8,277 bases of DNA. It comes from Candidatus Neomicrothrix sp. UBA2131 (GTDB lineage: Bacteria > Actinomycetota > Acidimicrobiia > Acidimicrobiales > MedAcidi-G1). Location: positions 1 through 8,277 of the forward strand of contig DCXR01000006.1 of NCBI GenBank assembly GCA_002329075.1, written 5' to 3'. Below the pieces are notes generated by a model that did not search any database, was not told where the DNA came from, and saw only the letters and a program-made list of their open reading frames with translations. Shown piece by piece: positions 1 through 6,334 of this stretch; within the stretch, counting starts at the first letter, position 1; each line of letters begins with the position of its first letter. The position numbers and the translations under genes are program-made.

Positions 1-201
1 GCCATCGGTGCCGACGTACCAACTCGAGCCGTTGTCGCACGAGCCGCTCTGACTGCCGTCGGAGCGGGTCTCAGTGGAGCATCCTGTGGCGTCGTCACGC
101 ACGGTGTCGGTACGGAGGCCATCGGTGCCGACGTACCAACTGGTGTTGTCGGGGCACGAGCCGCTCTGACTGCCGTCGTCGTTGTTGGTGACCGTGCAGC
201 C
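1..201 (-). repeat. 117-bp in-frame tandem repeat (39 codons), one full copy and one partial
   Basis: The full copy spans 85-201 and the second, cut by the edge, spans 1-84. Bases 1-24 and 118-141 are identical, and a 25-bp block at about 37-61 recurs at about 154-178, each exactly 117 bp apart. The blocks between them have diverged. The conserved blocks encode SWYVGTDG and DGSQSGSC with the same codons, which suggests recent duplication or gene conversion. Confidence 0.85.
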
Positions 202-327
202 GTTCTCGTCGGTCGTGGACTCTTCTTGGGCCGCAGCAGGGCTGGCCAACAGGCCGGCAAACAGGGCGAAGACAGCCAAGGCGACGAGCAGTCGCCGCCG
301 GAGTGTCATGCCGCCCGTTGGGCCCAT
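1..327 (-). CDS. Secreted tandem-repeat protein, C-terminally cut by the window edge
   Basis: The reading frame runs from ATG at 327 down to position 1 without a stop (109 complete codons), so the 3' end lies outside the window. The N-terminus is a signal peptide: a basic n-region (LRRRLL), a hydrophobic core (about residues 13-29) and a likely cleavage after ASPAAA near residue 33. The mature part is built of 39-residue repeats beginning with Gly-Cys at residues 43 and 82. Each carries DGSQSGSC and SWYVGTDG, with cysteines at 44, 58, 83 and 97, two per repeat, so disulfide-stabilised repeats outside the membrane are plausible. ATG 327 was chosen over ATG 309 because AGGGAG lies 6 nt before it, whereas 309 has no ribosome binding site. 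It follows the amidase on the same strand but has its own leader. I do not recognise the repeat family, and total length and repeat number are unknown. Confidence 0.75.
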   Translation of the reverse strand, partial: MGPTGGMTLRRRLLVALAVFALFAGLLASPAAAQEESTTDENGCTVTNNDDGSQSGSCPDNTSWYVGTDGLRTDTVRDDATGCSTETRSDGSQSGSCDNGSSWYVGTDG

Positions 328-333
328 GCCGAT

Positions 334-339
334 CTCCCT
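334..339 (-). promoter_or_regulatory. Ribosome binding site AGGGAG deciding the start at 327
   Basis: On the minus strand AGGGAG is followed by 6 nt and ATG. This supports ATG 327 rather than the internal ATG at 309. Confidence 0.7.
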
Positions 340-352
340 GAACTGTCATCTC

Positions 353-367
353 GCATCTTTGCGATGC
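353..367 (-). promoter_or_regulatory. Leader hairpin with an alternative pairing
   Basis: GCATC pairs with GATGC (5 bp, 5-nt loop). The same bases can instead form TCGCA/TGCGA (351-355 with 360-364), so the two hairpins exclude each other. A second perfect hairpin, GGCGT/ACGCC (377-381 with 390-394), lies just upstream in the same leader. Both would be in the 5' untranslated RNA of the repeat protein. I could not match the leader to a riboswitch class. Confidence 0.3.
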
Positions 368-404
368 CCGGGTCGAGGCGTTTTCTCCGACGCCGGTTCC
401 CCCA

Positions 405-435
405 ACCGTAGTCTCCAATCACGGGAGTTGTCCAA
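405..435 (-). promoter_or_regulatory. Possible promoter of the repeat-protein gene
   Basis: Reading the minus strand, TTGGAC (435-430) and TACGGT (410-405) are separated by 19 nt. The -10 fits the relaxed actinobacterial TANNNT pattern, and transcription would begin near 398, giving a leader of about 70 nt. A perfect 5-bp dyad, CGGTT/AACCG (394-398 with 404-408), overlaps the -10. The spacer is long, so confidence is low. Confidence 0.3.
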
Positions 436-452
436 CGAGGGGTTGGCAGGAA

Positions 453-469
453 GCAGCGCCTGGCGCTGC
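453..469 (-). terminator. Hairpin just after the amidase stop
   Basis: A perfect 17-bp palindrome (8-bp arms, GCAGCGCC/GGCGCTGC) begins 3 nt beyond the amidase stop codon on the minus strand. As RNA it gives a 6-bp GC-only stem with a 5-nt loop, followed by UUCC. There is no U-tract, so it is a candidate intrinsic terminator of the U-poor kind found in high-GC genomes. Confidence 0.55.
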
Positions 470-472
470 GGG

Positions 473-1876
473 TCAGCCGGTCACCGGGTCGATGGGGGTG
501 ATCGTGCCGAGGGCCGCCTCGATGTCGTCCGCCGCCGACAGGCAGAGGTCCTCGCGCCAGCGGTCGGCGTAGCACTGCACGCCGAGCGGGAGCCCGTCGG
601 AGACACCGACAGGAACAGCCACGACCGGCAGGGCCAGAACGTTGCCGGGGATGATGCAGCGCAGCAGTTCGGAGAGTTCTGCGATCTCGAAGTCGCCTGA
701 GAGGTCGGCGCCGTGCGGGAACGGCGGCTGGGTCCAGGTCGGCATGACCACGACCGGAAGGTCGATGAAGAACAGGCCCCACTCCCGGGCGAGGCGCATG
801 TACTCGGTCTGGACGACGGCCGGGGCAAGCGTCTCGGAGGAGTACGTGGCGGCCATCCCGTCCAGTAACGCACCCAGTTCTCCACTCAGGATCGGCCGCG
901 TCACCTCCATGAGGTTGCCGATGTCGTTGGCGAGCAGGTGCGCCCAGATGTCGGTACAGCGTTCCAGTTCCGGCGGGACGGCCTCGACGACCTCCCAGCC
1001 AGCCGCCGCCAGGGCGTTCGCCGCACGGTCCACCCCATCGATGGCAGACGGGTGCAGGTCCGTCCCGGGCACCTCGCGGACCACCGCTGCACGTCGAGGG
1101 GCCGTCGGGCCCTCGAGCGGGACCGTCACCGATCGTGGGTCGCGGGGGTCGCGTCCGTGGAGCACCCCGAGGGCCGTGCGCAGGTCGGCCACGGACCGGG
1201 CCATCGGGCCGTCCGTCAGCATCACCTGGGAGGAGAGCGGCGGGTTCTGGTCATGCTCGAAGGCGCTGAACGACGGGAGGCGCCCATGGCTGGGCTTGAG
1301 CGACGTGATTCCGCAACAGAAGGCCGGATTCCGGACCGATCCCCCGATGTCGTTGCCGAGGCCCAGCGGTGACATGCCGGTCGCGATCGCCGATCCCTCG
1401 CCGCCCGACGACCCGCCGGCGCAGAGGCCCGGGTGCCAGGGGTTGCGGGTCAGGCCGTGCAACGGGTTGTCGGTGCTGACACGTAGTCCGAGTTCGGGCA
1501 GGTTGGTGCGGCCGATCGGGATGCCCCCGGCGGATCGCATGCGTTCGACGATCGGGGCGTCGGTCGGGGCGACCAGGTCGGCGAACACCGGAAGTCCCTG
1601 CGTCGTGGGGGTCCCTGCCACGTCCAGGTTCTCCTTCACCGTGAAGGGCACGCCGTGGAAGGGCCCCAGGTCGTCGCCGGCGGCCATCGCGGCATCGGCG
1701 GCGTCGGCTTCGGCACGTGCCTCGTCGACGAGCACGCGGACGACGGCATTGCAGTGGCCGTTGACCTCGTCGATGCGTCCGAGGTGGGCGTCGACCACCT
1801 CCCTGCTCGAGGCCTCCCCCGAGGCGATCAGGGCAGCAAGTTCGGTTGCTGTCCGCTGCCATATCTCTTGGCCCAT
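473..1876 (-). CDS. Amidase-signature family hydrolase (FAAH/acetamidase-like)
   Basis: This 467-residue protein is a typical single-domain amidase-signature enzyme, hydrolysing a carboxamide (C-N) bond in the cytoplasm. The Ser-cisSer-Lys triad is complete: Lys81 in FTVKENLDVAG, cis-Ser156 in the GGSSGG motif and nucleophile Ser180 in NDIGGSVRNPA. The spacings (75 and 24 residues) equal those known for GatA. The GGSSGGEG form and the GRLPSF stretch near residue 198 resemble the FAAH/fungal acetamidase branch more than GatA, and no gatB or gatC lies nearby, so a tRNA-amidotransferase role is unlikely. The C-terminus keeps the family's PLGVQ motif. Substrate cannot be told. ATG 1876 begins the usual N-terminal helix (IWQRTATELAALIASGE). 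No Shine-Dalgarno precedes it, but a -10-like hexamer 6 nt upstream suggests a leaderless mRNA. It is divergent from the alpha/beta hydrolase, 47 nt apart. Confidence 0.93.
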   Translation of the reverse strand: MGQEIWQRTATELAALIASGEASSREVVDAHLGRIDEVNGHCNAVVRVLVDEARAEADAADAAMAAGDDLGPFHGVPFTVKENLDVAGTPTTQGLPVFADLVAPTDAPIVERMRSAGGIPIGRTNLPELGLRVSTDNPLHGLTRNPWHPGLCAGGSSGGEGSAIATGMSPLGLGNDIGGSVRNPAFCCGITSLKPSHGRLPSFSAFEHDQNPPLSSQVMLTDGPMARSVADLRTALGVLHGRDPRDPRSVTVPLEGPTAPRRAAVVREVPGTDLHPSAIDGVDRAANALAAAGWEVVEAVPPELERCTDIWAHLLANDIGNLMEVTRPILSGELGALLDGMAATYSSETLAPAVVQTEYMRLAREWGLFFIDLPVVVMPTWTQPPFPHGADLSGDFEIAELSELLRCIIPGNVLALPVVAVPVGVSDGLPLGVQCYADRWREDLCLSAADDIEAALGTITPIDPVTG

Positions 1877-1882
1877 CGTGCA

Positions 1883-1912
1883 AACCTAGAGGCCGACGGG
1901 AGGACGAAACAA
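1883..1912 (-). promoter_or_regulatory. Probable leaderless promoter of the amidase
   Basis: On the minus strand TTGTTT (1912-1907), an 18-nt spacer and TAGGTT (1888-1883, TANNNT type) are followed by 6 nt and the ATG. That places transcription start at or next to the initiation codon. The -35 overlaps by two bases the ribosome binding site of the divergent hydrolase. Confidence 0.45.
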
Positions 1913-1917
1913 GGAGG
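1911..1917 (+). promoter_or_regulatory. Strong ribosome binding site AAGGAGG selecting a TTG start
   Basis: A perfect anti-Shine-Dalgarno match lies 6 nt before TTG 1924, which is in the frame of the alpha/beta hydrolase. The nearer ATG at 1919 is in another frame and 1 nt from the site. The in-frame ATG at 1846 lies inside the amidase gene and has no ribosome binding site. Confidence 0.85.
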
Positions 1918-1923
1918 CATGCC

Positions 1924-2802
1924 TTGCGGCAGGTCGAGGCCAACGGAATCAACATCGAGGTCGAGGAGTTCGGGGACCCGGCGGATCCGACGGTGCTCCT
2001 GATCATGGGCCTGGGCGCCCAGTTGATCGTGTGGCCCGAAGACTTCTGCCGACTCCTCGCCGGTGCAGGCCACCACGTGGTCCGGTTCGACAACCGGGAC
2101 GTCGGCCTGTCGACCTGGTTCGACGGGGCAGGAGTCCCCGACATGGAGGCCGTGTTCGAAGATGCCGTGGCGGGTCGATCGGTCGAGTCGCCCTATTCCC
2201 TCTCCGACATGGCGGATGACGCCGTTGGCGTGCTCGACGCCCTCGGGATCGACTCGGCTCACATCGTGGGCGCCTCGATGGGCGGGATGATCGCCCAGCG
2301 GGTGGCGATCCGACATCCCGACAGGACCCGGTCGCTGTGCTCGATCATGTCGATGTCGCGCTTCATCATCGGTGACCCCGAGGTGACGGCAGTGCTCATG
2401 GCCGAGGATCCGGGGACCCGGGAGGGTCGAATCGAGGTGGGCATCGAGGGGTCCCGCTTTCTTGCCGGTGACGGGTTCCCGTTCGACGAGGACCGGACCC
2501 GGGCGACAGCCGAGGCGACCATCGACCGGGCCTGGCACCCGGAGGGCACGGCGCGCCAGATGGCGGCGATCATCGCCGACGGCGACCGCACGGAGGGCCT
2601 GCGGGGCGTGACCGCACCGACGGTCGTGATCCACGGGACCTCCGACCGACTCGTGCTCCCGCAGGGGGCCGAGGAGACCGCGGCGGCGGTGCCCGGGGCC
2701 GAACTGGTGTGGATCGAAGGCATGGGCCACGAACTCCCGATCGGAGCCCACCAGCAGATCGTGGATGCCGTGTGCAGGCTGGTGGAACGGGCGGGGAACT
2801 GA
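1924..2802 (+). CDS. Alpha/beta hydrolase (esterase-like, TTG start)
   Basis: A 292-residue cytoplasmic alpha/beta-hydrolase-fold protein of normal family length. The catalytic triad is visible: Ser118 in the nucleophile elbow GASMGG, Asp241 in HGTSDRL and His269 in GMGHELP. The oxyanion-hole region LLIMGLGAQ (about 25-33) and the strand ending RFDNRDVGLST (54-64) resemble the RdmC-type methylesterase and related alpha/beta hydrolases. A lid of about 70 residues lies between residues 150 and 225. Substrate is unknown; a small ester or lactone is plausible. The TTG start at 1924 is set by the AAGGAGG 6 nt upstream, giving LRQVEANGINIEVEEFG as the N-terminus (first residue read as Met). It starts divergently from the amidase and is followed by the PLD-like gene 16 nt after its stop, probably in one operon. 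Confidence 0.92.
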   Translation: MRQVEANGINIEVEEFGDPADPTVLLIMGLGAQLIVWPEDFCRLLAGAGHHVVRFDNRDVGLSTWFDGAGVPDMEAVFEDAVAGRSVESPYSLSDMADDAVGVLDALGIDSAHIVGASMGGMIAQRVAIRHPDRTRSLCSIMSMSRFIIGDPEVTAVLMAEDPGTREGRIEVGIEGSRFLAGDGFPFDEDRTRATAEATIDRAWHPEGTARQMAAIIADGDRTEGLRGVTAPTVVIHGTSDRLVLPQGAEETAAAVPGAELVWIEGMGHELPIGAHQQIVDAVCRLVERAGN

Positions 2803-2818
2803 GGGTCGGTCGGCCGCA

Positions 2819-4192
2819 GTGCCCGTGACGCCATCTGACCGGGGTCCTGGCGACCACATCCCGTCGGCGACGGGCGGAGCGTTCCCGCCCCGCGACGGCA
2901 ACCTCGTCGAACCACTGGTGGATGGTGGTGTGGCGTTCGACCGGATCGCCGCCGCCGTCGAATCGGCGAAGTCCTCGGTGTGGGTGTGCGTGGCGTTCCT
3001 CGAGGTCGGTGCCCGGTTCCCCGGCGGACGGGGCACGTTCTTCGACCTGATGGACGGGGCCGCCCGGCGGGGCCTGGACGTGCGGGTGCTGTTCTGGCAC
3101 CCGGACGAGTCCTTCGCCGGGGAGGATGCCGACGACGTGTTCCCCGGCGACGAGGCGGCCGCCGGGGTGCTCGCCGGCCGCGACACGGGGTGGCAGGCAC
3201 GGTGGGACTCGGCGGGGCGGCAGTGCCAGCACCAGAAGGTCTGGCTGGTCGACGCCGGCGCGTCCGACGAGGTGGTGTTCGTGGGAGGCATCAACATCGG
3301 TGCAGGTTCGATGGCCGGACCCGACCACGCCGAGGCGCCGGAACCGTGGCGCTACGGCAACATCCACGACGTGCACTGCCTCGTCAGGGGCCCGGTGGCG
3401 ACCGACGTCCACGAGAACTTCACCATGCGCTGGAACGGCGCCTCCGAACGTGGGCGCGAGCACGGTGCCTGGCCTCCGGGCGGTACCGACGACCTTCCTC
3501 CGCCCGGCGGGCGCTCGGCGCCAGCCGGAGGGACCCGTGCGCAGGTCAGCCGCAGCGTCCTGCCCGGTCTCTACGACGCCCTGCCCGACGGGGAGAACAG
3601 CGTGCGCGAGCAGTACCTGGCGGCCGTGGGCGCTGCCCGCGACTACGTGTACCTCGAGAACCAGGTCCTGCTCAGCCGGGCCGTGCTCGAGGTGCTCGGC
3701 GAGGCGCTCGACCGCGGCGTACGCGTCGTGGCGATGGTTCCCGGAGATCCGATGCCCGTACTCGCCGCCGCCCGGTCACACCCCGGCGTCGCCGCCGGGT
3801 TCGATGCCCTGGCTGCACTCGGCCGCCGGGAGGGCTTCTGCCTGGCCGCCCCGGCCGCCCGTCGGTCGTGGGGTTATGAGGAGGTGTACGTCCATGCCAA
3901 GGCGGCGGTCGTCGACGACGCCTGGGCCACGATCGGCTCGACCAACCTCATCTTCACCTCGTTCCAGGGCGACACCGAGATGAACGTGTCTTTCTGGGAC
4001 GGCGACCTGGTGAGGGGCCTGCGCTCCCGACTGGTCGGCGAACAGGGCGGCTTCGACTCCTCGGGGATGTCGGGCGTCGAGGCCATGGACCGGCTCGCCG
4101 GGGTCGCCCGTTCCAACGCCGGCCGCAGGGAGGGCGGCGAGGTGTTGCAGGGCTTCGCCTGCGCCATCGACCCGGCAACCTGGGCGACCTGA
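2819..4192 (+). CDS. Phospholipase D / cardiolipin-synthase-like protein with two HKD motifs
   Basis: A PLD-superfamily phosphodiesterase or phosphatidyltransferase with both catalytic halves. Numbered from GTG 2819 (457 residues), the first HxKxxxxD is His138-Lys140-Asp145 (HQKVWLVD) followed by VFVGGINIG. The second is His359-Lys361-Asp366 (HAKAAVVD) followed by GSTN and a TSFxxxxExN stretch. The segment PWRYGNIHDVHCLVRGP matches the region after motif 1 in cardiolipin synthases. Unlike ClsA it lacks N-terminal membrane helices, and no signal peptide is visible, so a cytosolic or peripheral enzyme acting on phospholipids is likely; a nuclease role is possible for this superfamily. The start is uncertain: GTG 2819 has GAGGG 13 nt upstream and avoids overlap, but an in-frame ATG at 2765 (475 residues, overlapping the hydrolase by 38 nt) and GTG 2825 are alternatives. 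Probably co-transcribed with the upstream hydrolase. Confidence 0.9.
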   Translation: MPVTPSDRGPGDHIPSATGGAFPPRDGNLVEPLVDGGVAFDRIAAAVESAKSSVWVCVAFLEVGARFPGGRGTFFDLMDGAARRGLDVRVLFWHPDESFAGEDADDVFPGDEAAAGVLAGRDTGWQARWDSAGRQCQHQKVWLVDAGASDEVVFVGGINIGAGSMAGPDHAEAPEPWRYGNIHDVHCLVRGPVATDVHENFTMRWNGASERGREHGAWPPGGTDDLPPPGGRSAPAGGTRAQVSRSVLPGLYDALPDGENSVREQYLAAVGAARDYVYLENQVLLSRAVLEVLGEALDRGVRVVAMVPGDPMPVLAAARSHPGVAAGFDALAALGRREGFCLAAPAARRSWGYEEVYVHAKAAVVDDAWATIGSTNLIFTSFQGDTEMNVSFWDGDLVRGLRSRLVGEQGGFDSSGMSGVEAMDRLAGVARSNAGRREGGEVLQGFACAIDPATWAT

Positions 4193-4204
4193 GCACAGGT
4201 CCAT

Positions 4205-4226
4205 AGCCCCGGGGCCTGCCGGGGCT
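4205..4226 (+). terminator. GC-rich hairpin after the PLD-like gene
   Basis: AGCCCCGG pairs perfectly with CCGGGGCT (8 bp, 6-nt loop GGCCTG), starting 12 nt after the PLD stop and followed by TCTG. There is no U-tract. It probably ends the hydrolase-PLD operon and separates it from rmuC. Confidence 0.5.
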
Positions 4227-4255
4227 TCTGCCGCACCGGTGTCACATGACGCGCC

Positions 4256-4261
4256 TACGGT
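4256..4261 (+). promoter_or_regulatory. Possible -10 element for leaderless rmuC
   Basis: TACGGT fits TANNNT and ends 7 nt before ATG 4269, which has no Shine-Dalgarno. No convincing -35 is seen. The same hexamer is the candidate -10 of the repeat-protein gene at 405-410. Confidence 0.25.
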
Positions 4262-4268
4262 GCATGGC

Positions 4269-5453
4269 ATGGACGTCCTGATGCTTCTCGTGGCCCTTCT
4301 CTCCCTTGCCGTGGCGGCTGTCGCCGTTGTCTGGGCTACTCGCAGTGCCCGGTCGGCCGCCTCGTCGGTCGACGAGGCGGCGCTGGCGCAGCGCATGGCA
4401 GCGGAAGTCCGGGCCCAGGTGGGCGAGGCGGCCGTCGACGCCCTGACCGCCAACAACGAGCAGTTCCTGGCCCTGGCCGAGCAGCGCTTCGAAAAGCAGC
4501 AGGAGAAGACCAGGAACCTCCTCGACCCTTTCGAGGTCCAGATGAAGGCCATCGACGAAACCGTCGGCAAGTTGCGAACCGCCCACGAACAGGACAAGGG
4601 GGCCGTCGAGAAGATGAGCGTGGAGATGGCCCGCCGTATCGGTGAGCTGACCACCTCGACCACGACGCTCTCCGAGGCGCTCCGCTCGCCGACTGCACGT
4701 GGCGCCTGGGGCGAGAACCAGCTCCGCAACGTGATCGAGCTGGCGGGCATGGCTCCCTATTGCGACTATGACGAACAGGCATCGGGCGAGAACCGCGAGG
4801 GCGTGGGAGGACGTCCGGACGTCCGGGTCCGGATGCCCAACGGGGCGCACCTGGCGGTGGATTCCAAGGTGCCGCTGTCCGCCTACCTCGATGCCCAGTC
4901 GGCCACCGATCCTGCGGACGTCGAGGCCCACCTGGTGCGCCACGCCGCAGCGTTGCGTGCCCACGTGAACGCCCTCGCCTCCAAGAAGTACTGGGAGCAG
5001 AACGACGGGCCAGCCCCCGAGTTCGTCGTCCTGTTCGTGCCGGGGGAGTCGTTCCTGGCCGACGCCCTGCGTACCGACGTTCCGTTGCTCCAGGATGCGA
5101 TGGAGAAGCGGGTGCTGCTCGCCTCGCCCGTGAACCTGCTCGCCCTGCTGTGGTCGGTCGCCCGCGGTTGGCAGGAGGCCCGAATCGCCGAAAACGCACG
5201 CCATATCGCCGACCTGGGCGAGGACCTCTACGGCCGGATGGGCAAGGTGCTCGAACACCTCGGCAAGACCGGGCGGGGTCTCGACCAGGCCGTGCGTTCC
5301 TACAACGAGTTGATCGGGTCGGTCGAAGGGCGCCTGCTCGTCACGCTCAGGCGCTTCCCCGAACTCGGCGTGGGCACCGACGACCTCGACAGCCCGGCCG
5401 AACTCGAGACCCTGCCCCGCACGCCCGAGGTCCACGAGGGTCCCGACGCCTGA
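4269..5453 (+). CDS. rmuC: DNA recombination protein RmuC homologue
   Basis: A 394-residue RmuC-family protein. RmuC in E. coli limits recombination at inverted repeats, and its core is predicted to have a PD-(D/E)XK nuclease-like fold. Visible parts in order are an N-terminal membrane anchor (about residues 2-23, MLLVALLSLAVAAVAVV), a long Ala/Glu-rich helical, probably coiled-coil, region (about 35-135), and the RmuC core. The core has RGAWGE at 144-149, the PDVRVRMPNG strand at 183-192 and VDSKVPL at 197-203, with Asp198-x-Lys200 as the candidate active-site pair. EFVVLFVPGE and an ARHIADLGEDLY helix complete the domain. The last 30 residues are acidic and variable. ATG 4269 was chosen because it opens directly into the anchor; GTG 4239 would add 10 residues and has no better ribosome binding site. 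Flanking hairpins suggest it is transcribed alone. Confidence 0.93.
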   Translation: MDVLMLLVALLSLAVAAVAVVWATRSARSAASSVDEAALAQRMAAEVRAQVGEAAVDALTANNEQFLALAEQRFEKQQEKTRNLLDPFEVQMKAIDETVGKLRTAHEQDKGAVEKMSVEMARRIGELTTSTTTLSEALRSPTARGAWGENQLRNVIELAGMAPYCDYDEQASGENREGVGGRPDVRVRMPNGAHLAVDSKVPLSAYLDAQSATDPADVEAHLVRHAAALRAHVNALASKKYWEQNDGPAPEFVVLFVPGESFLADALRTDVPLLQDAMEKRVLLASPVNLLALLWSVARGWQEARIAENARHIADLGEDLYGRMGKVLEHLGKTGRGLDQAVRSYNELIGSVEGRLLVTLRRFPELGVGTDDLDSPAELETLPRTPEVHEGPDA

Positions 5454-5482
5454 GCTTCTTCTCCCCCAGGTACCCCGTTCTG

Positions 5483-5500
5483 GGGCAACGGCGGTTGCCC
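5483..5500 (+). terminator. Hairpin after rmuC
   Basis: GGGCAAC pairs perfectly with GTTGCCC (7 bp, loop GGCG), 30 nt after the rmuC stop. The sequence that follows, GCCCAGTTTCG, has only a short T-run. Candidate terminator. Confidence 0.45.
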
Positions 5501-5529
5501 GCCCAGTTTCGATTCTGCCTACAGGCAAT

Positions 5530-5566
5530 GAAATCGCAGGTCAGGAGCCCTTTCTGGGCCGATTTC
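5530..5566. promoter_or_regulatory. Nested inverted repeat upstream of the sigma-factor gene
   Basis: GAAATCG (5530-5536) pairs perfectly with CGATTTC (5560-5566). Directly inside the 3' arm, GCCC (5547-5550) pairs with GGGC (5556-5559) around the loop TTTCT. As RNA this gives an 11-bp stacked helix with a 10-nt bulge on the 5' side; as DNA it is an operator-like dyad. It lies 79 nt before the sigma-factor start. I see no convincing -35/-10 pair in 5454-5644. Confidence 0.4.
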
Positions 5567-5632
5567 GAGAGGACTGTCACACCCCTTCTGCATGCTGGTT
5601 GATGCCGGTTCCGATCGGCGTCACCTCCCCTG

Positions 5633-5638
5633 AAAGGA
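5633..5638 (+). promoter_or_regulatory. Ribosome binding site AAAGGA of the sigma-like gene
   Basis: AAAGGA lies 6 nt before ATG 5645, fixing that start. Confidence 0.6.
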
Positions 5639-5644
5639 CCCAGC

Positions 5645-6334
5645 ATGGCGAAGATCACGCACGCCGAAGGCAACCTTCGCATCGATGACAAGGAGCGCGT
5701 CACCGAGCTCATGGCACGCATCGTCGACGGTGACGAGGCGGCCTTCTTCATGCTGGTCGGCGAGTTCGACAGCCGCGTCGCCTACAACGTGCGGCAGATC
5801 GTGACCGACATGGGTCGTCGGGACATCCTCGCCGATGAGGATGAGATGAGCGGCCTCGTCACCGAGGCGTGGCTGGTCATCCGCGAACGCGCCGGCGGAT
5901 GGTCGCCGGACGGGGCCATGCCCTGGCGCTGGGCACACCTGGCCATACGACATCGGGTCTCCGAGGCGATCGGCCACCGGACCACGCCCCTGATGGAGGA
6001 CGACGGCGTCGAGGAGGCGGCCTGGTCGCCGACCGGAGACGACGAGGAGGCCCTCATCCTCACGCGCCTGCGATGCGGCGACCCCCGCCTCGCCCTCATG
6101 CTGACCACGCTCAAGGCCAACCTCAGCGAGCGCGACTACCTGATCGTCGTCGAGTACCTCCAGCAGCAGTCGTTCGGCGATCCGTCGCCGTCGCACACCG
6201 TCGGTCGGCTCTACGGCGTCAAGCCCGACAACGTCCGCCAGATCTACCACCGGGCGAGGAAGCGGATGCGCAAGCTCGTCGCTGACGATCCCGAACTCGA
6301 GTCCCTGCGCGGCTTCTGGTGGTTGGCGGCATGA
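5645..6334 (+). CDS. Sigma-70-family RNA polymerase sigma factor (ECF-like)
   Basis: A 229-residue protein with the two-domain layout of small sigma factors. Region 2 is at about residues 19-110: it opens ELMARIVDGDEAAFFMLVGEFDSRV, holds the acidic stretch ADEDEMSGLVTEAWLVI, and ends with PWRWAHLAIRHRVSEAIG in the -10-recognition part. An acidic linker follows (about 117-140). Region 4 is at about 155-212, with a helix-turn-helix near 183-207 (HTVGRLYGVKPDNVRQIYHRARKRM) for -35 binding. It would direct RNA polymerase to a set of promoters that cannot be deduced here. Region 2 is divergent from textbook ECF factors, so a sigma-like DNA-binding regulator is the alternative. Its TGA overlaps the ATG of the next gene (ATGA), a sign of translational coupling, and that next gene is the natural candidate partner. 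Confidence 0.8.
   Translation: MAKITHAEGNLRIDDKERVTELMARIVDGDEAAFFMLVGEFDSRVAYNVRQIVTDMGRRDILADEDEMSGLVTEAWLVIRERAGGWSPDGAMPWRWAHLAIRHRVSEAIGHRTTPLMEDDGVEEAAWSPTGDDEEALILTRLRCGDPRLALMLTTLKANLSERDYLIVVEYLQQQSFGDPSPSHTVGRLYGVKPDNVRQIYHRARKRMRKLVADDPELESLRGFWWLAA

Noticed and set aside
1..201. CRISPR-like direct repeats
   Set aside because: The spacing is exactly 39 codons and the repeats encode a conserved protein motif inside an open frame with a signal peptide.
320..420. Known riboswitch (cyclic-di-GMP or cyclic-di-AMP type) before the repeat-protein gene
   Set aside because: GGGGGAACC and GCAAAG stretches recall parts of these classes, but the conserved 3' parts and overall order are absent; kept only as an unidentified structured leader.
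473..1876. GatA subunit of the tRNA amidotransferase
   Set aside because: No gatB or gatC nearby, and the GGSSGGEG and GRLPS motifs fit the FAAH/acetamidase branch better.
642..1889. Long open frame on the plus strand opposite the amidase
   Set aside because: Arg/Ser/Pro-rich shadow of a GC-rich gene with no motif; the minus frame holds a complete amidase triad.
1919..1921. ATG as the alpha/beta hydrolase start
   Set aside because: Wrong frame and only 1 nt from the Shine-Dalgarno; TTG 1924 is in frame with ideal spacing.
1828..3297. Long open frame on the minus strand opposite the alpha/beta hydrolase and PLD genes
   Set aside because: It spans two well-supported genes on the other strand and has no recognisable domain.
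3776..4750. Minus-strand open frame across the PLD/rmuC junction
   Set aside because: Antisense to two recognised genes; composition typical of a shadow frame.
4242..5528. Long minus-strand open frame opposite rmuC
   Set aside because: Gly/Val/His-rich antisense translation; rmuC on the plus strand has clear family motifs.
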